In this document: positions 1 to 6,842 of the stretch, piece after piece
Position numbering within the stretch: the stretch's first letter is position 1
Layout of the letters: every line of letters starts with the position of its first letter
Source: Bacteroidota bacterium
GTDB taxonomy: Bacteria; Bacteroidota; Bacteroidia; Palsa-965
Assembly: GCA_013288325.1 (NCBI GenBank)
Contig: JABDCB010000027.1
Location: forward strand, 546-36,541
Direction: 5' to 3'
DNA: 35,996 nucleotides
Position numbers and translations under genes: made by a program
Notes under the pieces: generated by a model
Told to the model about the DNA's origin: nothing
What the model saw: the letters and a program-made list of their open reading frames with translations, nothing else
The model's database searches: none

Positions 1-1013
1 CGATCATTCAGGATTTCAAGCAATTCCCCATTAGTAAAGCAGATTTGATCAACGTCAAAGTCAAGTAATTGCTCTTCAATTAGGTGACGTAATTCCTTTT
101 CCAGATTCGACTTATTGTTCCTCATTACCTTGTCAAGGGCTTCCGTATATATCTGAGCCGGGGTGAACCACATCCGAGAATTGCATTGGGTGCTGAATTT
201 CCTTTCTTTCAGGTAGAAAAGAAACTGGGGTATTTCAGCAATGAGTTCACCAAGCAGATTAATGTTTTCACTTAATAAAACTGGCACTTTTCTGATCCAA
301 TACCTGATCTCTTCAGAGTCCACTTTAATAAAAGTCTCTTCGTTATTGGAGCATAAAATGAATTTGCCGAAAAAATCACCTTCAGACTTGTCCACTCCTT
401 TTGCCTCAACCTTATAGGACTTAGAAGTACTCAGATTCTTTATTTTCTCACTGTCTTCCATCCGGTCAAGAAGCACTTCATCCACCCCGATAATCAATTT
501 TGTCGCCCAATCTGAATTAAACTGACTCCGAAAGTCCTCATTTGTGTTAATGGTCATATTCCCCCCGTATACAGCCCGTAGGTAGTTCAAATACGTTGTC
601 TTCCCCGTATTTCTCTCAGAGCTTACAAGACAAAGGACAGGAAGCATTTGTAAGGGCTTCTCCAGCAACAACTTCAAATAATCCATACCTAACTCAAACT
701 GGTCGCCAAAAATGTGATTCATAAACTCTATTGTTTTCTGACAATCCCCTGATACTGGCTTGTGCTCAAATGGCTCATATTTGTTATAGGAAGAGCCCAC
801 CTCTTGCTTGTAATCTAAATGACTCGGGATCGTGCAAAATGAATCATATTTCGGAACCTTAGCCAAATAGTCCTGCGATTCATCCTGGCGGATGGTTGAG
901 GCTTTCCAAATAACCAGCCTTGAAATGAAATCTCTGGAGGCCAAAGGGTGCTTGATTTTTTTATAATAGGTTGTTCCCACACGTATGTATGGGATTTTCT
1001 GTAAATTTGCCAT
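1..1013 (-). CDS. Primase-helicase family protein, 3' end cut by window edge
   Basis: The minus strand is open from an ATG at 1011-1013 to the left edge, giving about 337 residues without a stop. Around residues 131-140 there is a Walker A loop, SSERNTGKTT, followed by an IIGVDEV acidic Walker B-like segment and an FILCSNNEE segment. Together they resemble the superfamily 3-like helicase part of the primase-helicase (DUF5906/VirE-like) proteins of Bacteroidota mobile elements and phages. In such elements this protein is thought to drive replication of the excised circle. The gene lies downstream of an excisionase-like HTH gene and an integrase in the same direction, which fits an integrative element. 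The helicase reading is firm; the exact family is inferred, and the C-terminus is not visible. Confidence 0.8.
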   Translation of the reverse strand, partial: MANLQKIPYIRVGTTYYKKIKHPLASRDFISRLVIWKASTIRQDESQDYLAKVPKYDSFCTIPSHLDYKQEVGSSYNKYEPFEHKPVSGDCQKTIEFMNHIFGDQFELGMDYLKLLLEKPLQMLPVLCLVSSERNTGKTTYLNYLRAVYGGNMTINTNEDFRSQFNSDWATKLIIGVDEVLLDRMEDSEKIKNLSTSKSYKVEAKGVDKSEGDFFGKFILCSNNEETFIKVDSEEIRYWIRKVPVLLSENINLLGELIAEIPQFLFYLKERKFSTQCNSRMWFTPAQIYTEALDKVMRNNKSNLEKELRHLIEEQLLDFDVDQICFTNGELLEILND

Positions 1014-1040
1014 GAAAGGAATTAGGTTTTGAGTAAAGAA

Positions 1041-1067
1041 AAAGGACTGCGCTAACAGTCCTTTTTT
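1041..1067 (-). terminator. Intrinsic terminator after the HTH gene
   Basis: GGACTG (1044-1049) pairs with CAGTCC (1056-1061) around a 6-base loop. AAA and TTT tracts on both sides extend the stem and give a U-run in either direction. It touches the stop codon of the excisionase-like gene and lies 28 bp upstream of the primase-helicase start, so it may attenuate read-through between the two. Confidence 0.7.
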
Positions 1068-1351
1068 CATTTTCGCTTGTACTTGAAGCCGTTATTCAGG
1101 GCTTCCAAAACCTCGCTACGTTTAAAATATATCCGACTGTTTATCCGATGATATGGGAGTCGTTTAGTTTTCATCCAGTCGGTAATAGTAACAAGAGAGA
1201 CGGAGAAGAGTTTTGCTACATCTTTCCGGCGAAGCAGAATTTCGTCGTCTTTCTTTGTTGGCGGTACTTTCGAGAGCGCGTCAGAAACACTTTCACTAAT
1301 CAGCACCCTGAGTTCTTCTACTTTTAGGGTAAGGGCGAGTTGATTTTCCAT
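1067..1351 (-). CDS. Excisionase-like helix-turn-helix protein
   Basis: A 94-residue protein. The C-terminal half carries a MerR/AlpA/excisionase-type winged helix (HTH_17 family): LLRRKDVAKLFSVSLVTITDWMKTK, then a short wing LPYHRINSRIYFKRSEVLEAL. The N-terminal third is a charged helix of the kind that may mediate dimerisation. I chose the ATG at 1349-1351; an in-frame TTG two codons upstream is less likely. Proteins of this size beside a Bacteroidota integrase usually act as recombination directionality factors or regulators of element genes. That role is inferred from family and position. Repeated GCTGTAGGGG motifs lie just upstream. Confidence 0.85.
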   Translation of the reverse strand: MENQLALTLKVEELRVLISESVSDALSKVPPTKKDDEILLRRKDVAKLFSVSLVTITDWMKTKRLPYHRINSRIYFKRSEVLEALNNGFKYKRK

Positions 1352-1398
1352 TGACAAGGTTATTGGTTAAACTTTGTCAAAGATGAGCTATGTTTTCC

Positions 1399-1420
1399 GC
1401 TGTAGGGGGTGCTGTAGGGG
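1399..1420. repeat. Paired direct repeat GCTGTAGGGG, period 12
   Basis: GCTGTAGGGG occurs at 1399-1408 and again at 1411-1420, giving a 12-bp period, about one helical turn. It lies between the excisionase-like gene and the unknown 215-residue gene. Short iterated sites near an integrase and excisionase are candidate protein-binding arms or operators, but no function can be shown from sequence. Confidence 0.6.
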
Positions 1421-1438
1421 TACAAAGATTAAGTGAGG

Positions 1439-2086
1439 TTAAACTTCTTTACATATCTCTGGCAAATTAAAACTCCTAAGGATTCCATTAACTTTATTTA
1501 TATTCTGCTTAGTTCTGGTGATATTGCTTTTTTGAACATTTTTCATTGAGTTTTTATATGTAAGGAGAGTTCTTATGCTTGCGTTGGACTTACCAAGAAC
1601 GTAAGAGTATATTTTTGACTTTTCCACTCCTGAGAGCTTGTCAATCTTCTCTGGGCCAAGTTCAATAAGACATTCAAGCAACAACAAGGCTGGTTTCAAA
1701 TCTAACGCCCCCTTTGCTCTATCTGATGCCCCACTTCCCTCAAGAGATATTGCGAATTCATAAAGTTCAATTTGTTCTTTGGTAAAAGCAATAATTAGAT
1801 CAATCGCTCGAATTCCAATGCTCAATACATCAATTCCCTTTACTCTCGCACCTTGTTTTAAACCTGCCTTCATCAATATCATTTTTCGCAATTCCATCTT
1901 GCAAAAATTAAGTTTATCCAACTCGCTAGCACAATCACTCAATCCCTTCCGGAATTGTTTATCATACGATAAGTAAAAATCAGAATTTAGTGCTTTATGA
2001 AGCATGTCGCTCTCCGCAGCACGCTTAGGGATAAAGACACCATGATTGCCAGATTCGTGCATTACTAAAACATGTTCTTCTTCCAT
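1439..2086 (-). CDS. Unknown protein of the integrative element
   Basis: A 215-residue protein starting at an ATG at 2084-2086, 44 bp downstream of the integrase stop, so it may share the integrase transcript. I do not recognise a family. It looks mostly helical, with a hydrophobic helix around residues 84-100 (IDVLSIGIRAIDLIIAF) that is too polar for a clear membrane segment. A second helical stretch of the type ALLLLECLIELG sits near residue 135, and the C-terminus is basic (VQKSNITRTKQNINKV). The basic tail suggests nucleic-acid contact, but that is only a guess. The position between integrase and excisionase-like gene suggests a role in maintenance or control of the element. Confidence 0.65.
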   Translation of the reverse strand: MEEEHVLVMHESGNHGVFIPKRAAESDMLHKALNSDFYLSYDKQFRKGLSDCASELDKLNFCKMELRKMILMKAGLKQGARVKGIDVLSIGIRAIDLIIAFTKEQIELYEFAISLEGSGASDRAKGALDLKPALLLLECLIELGPEKIDKLSGVEKSKIYSYVLGKSNASIRTLLTYKNSMKNVQKSNITRTKQNINKVNGILRSFNLPEICKEV

Positions 2087-2130
2087 TAGCTTTTTTTTAA
2101 TGTTTCTATAGTTAAATTAAGAGTTGCAAA

Positions 2131-3366
2131 TTAAACGGCCTCCTTTAGATCATTTTGTTTAGGTTTATGCCAGATTGATTTCATTTCAGCACCTTTAACT
2201 TTATCCGTAATCTTTATATATTTTTTAAATGTCTTATAGTCCTTATGACCAGTGATACTCATTACAATCTCCGGCCTCATTCTTTTTTCCAGAGATAGCG
2301 TCACAAAAGTTCTCCGGGCCACATGTGTAGAAAGGAATTTATATTTAGGTTTTGTTGAGGAAAGCTCTTCGGCCCCCCGGAATTTGGTTAAGGTTACAGA
2401 ATCATCAATAGAGCAATATTCTCCAAGCTTCTTCAAGTAGTCGTTCGATTTCTGATTGGAAATAACAGGGAAGGAATAGTCATATTTCTCGAGAATCTCT
2501 AAAGCGTAATCATTAAGAGGAATTCTGATTGATTCCGTTGTCTTTTCTGACACCAGATGAATTTCATCCTTTTTAATCGTGCTTTTAGAAACTCTGGCAA
2601 TATCTGAAAACCGGAGGCCAGTAAAGCAGCCGAAACAAAAAGCATCTCTGACCCTTTCCAAATAAGGAACTTCCTTCAAATCGAAGTCCAGTAAATGAAG
2701 CAGTTCCTTTTCGGTGAGATAGATTATATCAGCGTCCCGCTCCTTTACCTTAAACTTCAGAAAAGCAAGGTTGGTGTTATACCCTCGTTCGGTTGCCCAG
2801 TTTAGGAAAGTCTTTAAAGCCTTAATGTACTTAGAGAATGAGTTATCGACGATTTTCAAGTCCTGAAGGCAGTATGATTGAAAGTATTCCATGAATTTGG
2901 AATCAATCTTCTCGAAAACGACCGTGTATTTTCTTTTTTTCTGAAAGCTTTTCAGGTGGTTAATGGTCGTCTGATACTTTTGTAAGGTGGGATTGGATTT
3001 GGTGGTCTTTTGCAGTTCCTTGAATTCATCAAAAAAGCCGAAGAAATCTTTCGGGGCATTGCTTCCGGGGTTTATCTGCCTGTCCAGCCTTTCTTTGATG
3101 TATTCGTTTGTAAGAACATGATTATTCGTTACTCCATTCCGGTATATCCTCCTTACTTCTTCCTCTATCCGGTCAAGGAGATTATTAAGCTCAAGTGCCC
3201 CGGTCATTGATTTCTTAGCCCTTTGAGCCTCTGAATTCCAGTCCTTAGGGGTTATGCTTTCCCCGGTGGAATATTTCAACCTAGTCCCGTTATAGCTAAA
3301 GAACAGGTAAATCAGGCTTTCTCCTTTCGATTTACTGTCCTTAAGATAGAAGTTCGATTTTGCCAT
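2131..3366 (-). CDS. Tyrosine recombinase (site-specific integrase)
   Basis: A 411-residue integrase of the Bacteroidota type, normal in length. An N-terminal arm-binding-like region (1-100) is followed by a SAM-like core-binding domain (about 105-205) and the catalytic domain. The catalytic set is visible: R252 in TGLRFSDI, K275 in SEKT, H348 and R351 in STHVARRTF, H374 in TGHKDYKT, and the nucleophile Y383 in KKYIKI. It is therefore expected to be active in strand exchange. It lies 20 bp downstream of a lipoprotein gene and about 1.6 kb from a tRNA-tail-like sequence (4990-5006) that could be its attachment site. The start is the ATG at 3364-3366. Confidence 0.95.
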   Translation of the reverse strand: MAKSNFYLKDSKSKGESLIYLFFSYNGTRLKYSTGESITPKDWNSEAQRAKKSMTGALELNNLLDRIEEEVRRIYRNGVTNNHVLTNEYIKERLDRQINPGSNAPKDFFGFFDEFKELQKTTKSNPTLQKYQTTINHLKSFQKKRKYTVVFEKIDSKFMEYFQSYCLQDLKIVDNSFSKYIKALKTFLNWATERGYNTNLAFLKFKVKERDADIIYLTEKELLHLLDFDLKEVPYLERVRDAFCFGCFTGLRFSDIARVSKSTIKKDEIHLVSEKTTESIRIPLNDYALEILEKYDYSFPVISNQKSNDYLKKLGEYCSIDDSVTLTKFRGAEELSSTKPKYKFLSTHVARRTFVTLSLEKRMRPEIVMSITGHKDYKTFKKYIKITDKVKGAEMKSIWHKPKQNDLKEAV

Positions 3367-3386
3367 GGGAACACAATTTCTAAGCT

Positions 3387-4811
3387 TTAATTGAATTTTT
3401 TAAGTTGCTCCTTTAATTCATTTAATGTGGTTTCCTGAAATTTCAATTCAGAGATCGGTTTATCTGCTAATGTTGTTTCGGCAAAAGCTGCAAAGAATTT
3501 ACCTTGCAAATGCTTTATGCCAAATACTGTTGCTTGTTTCCCTTTCGGGACTCGGAAGAAACAATACTTCCCATCTTTATTCTCTGCCTTCATTACTCCG
3601 TTAATATCTTTAAATATTAGTTTCAGTTGGGTGTCGGCATTATAAGGTGTTTCAACGATAAAATTGACAGTGTCCTTTGTGTTTAGAAACCGATCACAAT
3701 TAATCCATCCTAATTTAGTAACACTAAATACATAAAACTCAAGTTCAGCATCGTTCATGTTTTTGATGGGGCTTTTTTCAAAACGAGCATACTTTTTATC
3801 AAATGATTTCATGTACTCTTCGTGGTTGCGGTATATAGGAACTACGACTCCGCCCATAATATCCATGCTGCCTTTAAGTTCTATATTATTTCCTTGTTTG
3901 TCTTTGCAGGGTACGAATTCGGGTAGGGTATTTACAAATTGAAGAATTTCGTTGCCGGCTTCTTGCGATATTTTTGAATACTTATAGTCAATGGATGGTT
4001 TTGTAATTTTCCCATTTTTATCAAGCGTAAAAAGTATGTATGCATATTTACGGGTATCATCTAGTTCGTGAATCGTAGCATTTGAAAATTTGTACTTGTT
4101 CAAGAATAAATCCAAGTTGTTCCAATAATAACCAGTATCAACATAATCCTTTGCTCGGTAATAAAAATTCGGATTATAGGTAGCATTAGGCCATACGTAG
4201 CCCCAGCCGAATAATGTAAATACTTTCTTCACTAAACTTACAGTGTCAATCTTCCAGTCTGAAACAACTTCATTGGTTGATGCTTTATTTGCATAGAATA
4301 AGTCCATTTTTATTGGCTCTCCTTTTTGTGCTTTACCTCTAGGAAAATGAACAATAATCTGCTTATCCTTTCCGATTTGGAGTTTTTTTCCATTGGAAAA
4401 AGCTTCTATATGCACCATTCCTGCTGTTTCTAGCACTTTTCCATCCGAAACAGTAAGAAGTCCACCCAAAACCATGTCGGATTTATTATAAACTTCAATT
4501 AGATCAATTTTCACTTTGCCATCGACCGCTTGTCCATTTTCAAATTGAAAAATTCCCTTCTCGATAAATAACCTTGTACCTAGACTTCCGAACAATGTCG
4601 TGTCGGAATTGGGTGATACTAAATATTCATTACCTGGGTAAGTGTATTTTTCCGAAGCCTTACTTCCAATACTATCTTTATCGGTGTCATTTGCCCCTTT
4701 GTGAGCAGTATCGGAACCACAAGCCACCAATAATGCCATTACTAGGACTACAAGAAGCGATACGGAAATTTTAAGCTTAACGTGCTTTTCACTTTTTTGA
4801 GGGGTTGTCAT
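3387..4811 (-). CDS. Lipoprotein with possible TonB C-terminal-like domain
   Basis: A protein of 474 residues when started at the ATG at 4809-4811. A TTG ten codons upstream is unlikely because a promoter-like TATCTTTG lies between the two. A signal anchor ends in a lipobox (LLVAC), so the product is probably an outer- or inner-membrane lipoprotein. Residues about 45-170 match a recurrent Bacteroidota pattern of the type GTRLFIEKGIF...VKIDLIEV...LETAGMVHIEA. A central stretch (LFTLDKNGKITKPSI ... LPEFVPCKDKQGNNIEL) resembles the TonB C-terminal fold used by energy transducers; this is my own pattern match and is not certain. The gene stops 20 bp before the integrase starts, so both are probably on one transcript. 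Function is unknown; it may be cargo of the element. Confidence 0.75.
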   Translation of the reverse strand: MTTPQKSEKHVKLKISVSLLVVLVMALLVACGSDTAHKGANDTDKDSIGSKASEKYTYPGNEYLVSPNSDTTLFGSLGTRLFIEKGIFQFENGQAVDGKVKIDLIEVYNKSDMVLGGLLTVSDGKVLETAGMVHIEAFSNGKKLQIGKDKQIIVHFPRGKAQKGEPIKMDLFYANKASTNEVVSDWKIDTVSLVKKVFTLFGWGYVWPNATYNPNFYYRAKDYVDTGYYWNNLDLFLNKYKFSNATIHELDDTRKYAYILFTLDKNGKITKPSIDYKYSKISQEAGNEILQFVNTLPEFVPCKDKQGNNIELKGSMDIMGGVVVPIYRNHEEYMKSFDKKYARFEKSPIKNMNDAELEFYVFSVTKLGWINCDRFLNTKDTVNFIVETPYNADTQLKLIFKDINGVMKAENKDGKYCFFRVPKGKQATVFGIKHLQGKFFAAFAETTLADKPISELKFQETTLNELKEQLKKFN

Positions 4812-4828
4812 AAATTGGATTTGAATGA

Positions 4829-4836
4829 CAAAGATA
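4829..4836 (-). promoter_or_regulatory. Bacteroidota -7 element TATCTTTG
   Basis: On the minus strand TATCTTTG fits the TAnnTTTG -7 consensus, about 18 bases before the ATG at 4811. No convincing -33 TTTG is seen. It would start a short leader and supports the downstream start of the lipoprotein gene. Confidence 0.4.
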
Positions 4837-4852
4837 GACAAAGATGGAAATA

Positions 4853-4873
4853 GGGGACAGTTTGGGGGACAGT
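4853..4873. repeat. Paired direct repeat GGGGACAGT, period 12
   Basis: GGGGACAGT occurs at 4853-4861 and 4865-4873, again with a 12-bp period. It lies upstream of the lipoprotein/integrase transcript. The spacing equals that of the GCTGTAGGGG pair at 1399-1420, which suggests binding sites for an element-encoded DNA-binding protein. Confidence 0.55.
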
Positions 4874-4989
4874 ATTTGGTTAATACCTCTATTTTTTACT
4901 TTGTGTTAGTTCTCTCATAAATCCCATAAACATTAATGTTTATAGGAGATTTAAGGAAGTAGGGGTAAGTAAGGGGAAGAATTAAGAAG

Positions 4990-5006
4990 CCCCGCCGGAG
5001 CCACCA
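4990..5006 (+). other. Putative att remnant: tRNA/tmRNA 3'-end-like sequence
   Basis: CCCCGCCGGAGCCACCA reads like the end of a T-arm plus a 3' acceptor strand CGGAGCC and an ACCA terminus. No complete tRNA can be folded upstream, so only the 3' end is present. It is followed without a gap by an intrinsic terminator, as at the end of a tRNA gene. Tyrosine recombinases commonly use tRNA 3' ends as attachment sites. This arrangement fits an attR-type junction with the element (1-4989) to the left and the intact tRNA beyond the window. The tRNA identity is not established. Confidence 0.5.
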
Positions 5007-5030
5007 AGCCTGCTGTAGAGCAGGCTTTTT
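5006..5030 (+). terminator. Intrinsic terminator next to the tRNA-like tail
   Basis: AGCCTGCT (5007-5014) pairs perfectly with AGCAGGCT (5019-5026) around the loop GTAG, followed by a T-run (5027-5030). It abuts the CCA-like end at 5006 and would terminate plus-strand transcripts. No plus-strand gene precedes it in the window, consistent with a displaced tRNA terminator. Confidence 0.75.
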
Positions 5031-5223
5031 GTTTCCTAAACTTTTGATGTGGGTTCCCTGCCTGCCGTTGCACTGGCCTTCGCGATGGCACGCAGGGAGT
5101 GAGAGCGGAGAGCGACCACTTTTGACTCTGTTTTTCTTTTTAACCGCTGTTTCACTCTCTTTCTTTGCTCAACACTATGATTTTATGGTGTGGGTGATGA
5201 AAAGAACAGTAAACAATCACACG

Positions 5224-6120
5224 TCAGGCCAAGCTAAAAACAAAAACCCGGCCTTTACAAGCTGTGCATTGGTGAACGAGCATCTCTATGGTCCCCTTAA
5301 AGTTTCTTAATTCATGATCAATCCAATCCCTTTTTTCGGGAGTTGTCCCGATTTCTGTTGATGGCAGGATTAAATCCATCAATCTATGTAATGTAGATAA
5401 AGTTGTAGGAACATCCCAATAATTGTGTTGATGGTTTTCAAGTTCGTTGACTCTTGGCCTTGCACCATCTTCATAAAGGCTAATCTCCTTACTGGGGTTG
5501 CAATTTTTGTATACGTTGATTTCTGTACGGATGTCACTGATATTTTGAGGTAAAATAATCTGTAGTTTAAAATCAATTCCTTGTTCGACTCTCTTTTTAG
5601 CGAGAGGCTGAACGAAACTTTCGAAATACCCCAGAGCGAGGGCGGCAGATGGGATTGGCTTCAAATTATAGCTAGATCGGGTCGAGTTAAAGGCCTCAAC
5701 TATCTTATCAATTGCCCCTTCTAGGCTCCCCACCACGCTCCTTTCAAAATACGACACCGTCACGCCGTTGTAATCAGTAGGCAATTTACTACCCTTCTCC
5801 ACCAGTAAGAATGCTCTTGTCAACCCCAAACTACCCAAGAACATTCCCATTTCAAACATAACATTATCTCTAGGCACAGGGCTTTGCTTTCCTCTTGATT
5901 TCACAATGTCATCTTTGGTGGCTACTAAAATACCATAATCGTATTTTCTAGAGGCTTTTACAAGAGAGTCGAGAGCGTTTTTATTTAATGAGAAAACACC
6001 ACTTTCATTCCACACCTCCGAATCGATCCAAGACCCACATTCAGTTTCGATGTTTTGCTTTAATTGGGTGGCAATAGTAAGTCCTTCAGAGGAAGAGCCG
6101 ATAAATAGTTTTCTTTTCAT
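5224..6120 (-). CDS. cap12: TIR-STING effector of a CBASS system
   Basis: A 298-residue protein of two domains. Residues 1-145 are a TIR-like NADase domain of the predicted nucleotide-binding type: KRKLFIGSSSEG at the start, then PRDNVMFEMGMFLG with the likely catalytic glutamate E90. Residues about 155-298 match bacterial STING: SAALALGYFESFV, an LQIILP strand, WDVPTTLSTLHRLMDLILP, and a final helix WIDHELRNFKGTIEMLV. F166, R221/R223, D236 and T239/T240 are candidate cyclic-dinucleotide contacts. In studied relatives c-di-GMP makes TIR-STING form filaments that destroy NAD+ and kill the infected cell. Its ATG overlaps the E2-like stop codon by four bases (ATGA), so the two are translationally coupled. 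No clear terminator follows the gene. Confidence 0.92.
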   Translation of the reverse strand: MKRKLFIGSSSEGLTIATQLKQNIETECGSWIDSEVWNESGVFSLNKNALDSLVKASRKYDYGILVATKDDIVKSRGKQSPVPRDNVMFEMGMFLGSLGLTRAFLLVEKGSKLPTDYNGVTVSYFERSVVGSLEGAIDKIVEAFNSTRSSYNLKPIPSAALALGYFESFVQPLAKKRVEQGIDFKLQIILPQNISDIRTEINVYKNCNPSKEISLYEDGARPRVNELENHQHNYWDVPTTLSTLHRLMDLILPSTEIGTTPEKRDWIDHELRNFKGTIEMLVHQCTACKGRVFVFSLA

Positions 6121-6842
6121 TTTCCTATTTGTTTAAAATCGTTAAACACTTGTTCTTCCCCAAGAAACTTCAATGTGTGAAATATTTTTTCATGACAATT
6201 TTTATATTTTGTCCCAGATCCACAGAAACATGGGTCATTCCTCCCGCATGTAGTCTTCAAATTCTTGAAAGCATAACAAAAGTATTGCGCCCATAAATCT
6301 TTGTCCCCGGTTTTCAATAGTTCTTCATAAAACTGGCTATAACCAGCCTTAGGATTATGCGCATATTCTCCGTTTTTGTACTTCCCGGTGAGTTTACGGT
6401 GAATGAAATTTGCAAAATATGGAATGGCGTGCTTCTCAATAAATAAAAGAATAGAAATGCCATTCTTGCATGCCAATACCTCTGCTGGCGTAACAGTTAT
6501 ACAACAACTCCAATCTCTCGGATATTTGTGCCAGGCAGGGTCGTTTGGTATTCTCTCGCCAATCTCAAACAATATTGGAAATCTATATGGAAATCCGTTT
6601 GATCGATGAATCTCTATCAGAAAATTGTCTACTATTTCACCATTGTCATTAGGTATATCTATAACCCCGGTTAAAAACGTGTCACCTAGATCGTCTTCAG
6701 TAACTTTAAGCAGGGAATACTTTGCGATTACATCGCCTAACTGGCTTTGAAAGAGTGAACGATTATCTTGTCTCACAGTATGGTTTTGATATTCCAATGG
6801 TCTTCGCGAGCAGAGCTGCGGAGGTCGTTTTCTCCTCCTCAT
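6117..6842 (-). CDS. E2-like ubiquitin-conjugating-fold protein with SEC-C zinc tail (short type II CBASS)
   Basis: A 241-residue protein. I start it at the ATG at 6840-6842 because AGAAGGA lies four bases upstream. A longer reading exists but would overlap the CD-NTase gene by 182 bp; this start overlaps it by 80 bp. Residues about 35-150 resemble prokaryotic E2 domains: FLIEIHRSNGFPYRFP, an FEIGERIPNDPAWHKYP strand and WSCC with the probable catalytic cysteine C113 or C114. Residues 199-217 (CGRNDPCFCGSG ... CH) are a SEC-C zinc motif, as at the SecA C-terminus. Short type II CBASS systems carry a lone E2 that is thought to conjugate and prime the CD-NTase. The position between CD-NTase and effector supports that role. 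E2 function is inferred; the SEC-C motif is certain. Confidence 0.85.
   Translation of the reverse strand: MRRRKRPPQLCSRRPLEYQNHTVRQDNRSLFQSQLGDVIAKYSLLKVTEDDLGDTFLTGVIDIPNDNGEIVDNFLIEIHRSNGFPYRFPILFEIGERIPNDPAWHKYPRDWSCCITVTPAEVLACKNGISILLFIEKHAIPYFANFIHRKLTGKYKNGEYAHNPKAGYSQFYEELLKTGDKDLWAQYFCYAFKNLKTTCGRNDPCFCGSGTKYKNCHEKIFHTLKFLGEEQVFNDFKQIGK

Larger units (their letters stand above)
4812..5223. other. Gene-free segment spanning the element boundary
   Basis: No credible gene lies here. In order it holds a -7 element and the GGGGACAGT pair, an AT-rich stretch, the tRNA-tail-like sequence with its terminator (4990-5030), and an imperfect inverted repeat. In that repeat CCCTGCCTGCC (5056-5066) pairs with GGCACGCAGGG (5087-5097) with one mismatch. 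The rest, up to the TIR-STING stop codon, shows nothing I can name. Confidence 0.6.

Noticed and set aside
5029-5310. Plus-strand 93-residue frame after the att-like site
   Set aside because: It starts in the terminator, has no protein-like composition and overlaps the end of TIR-STING.
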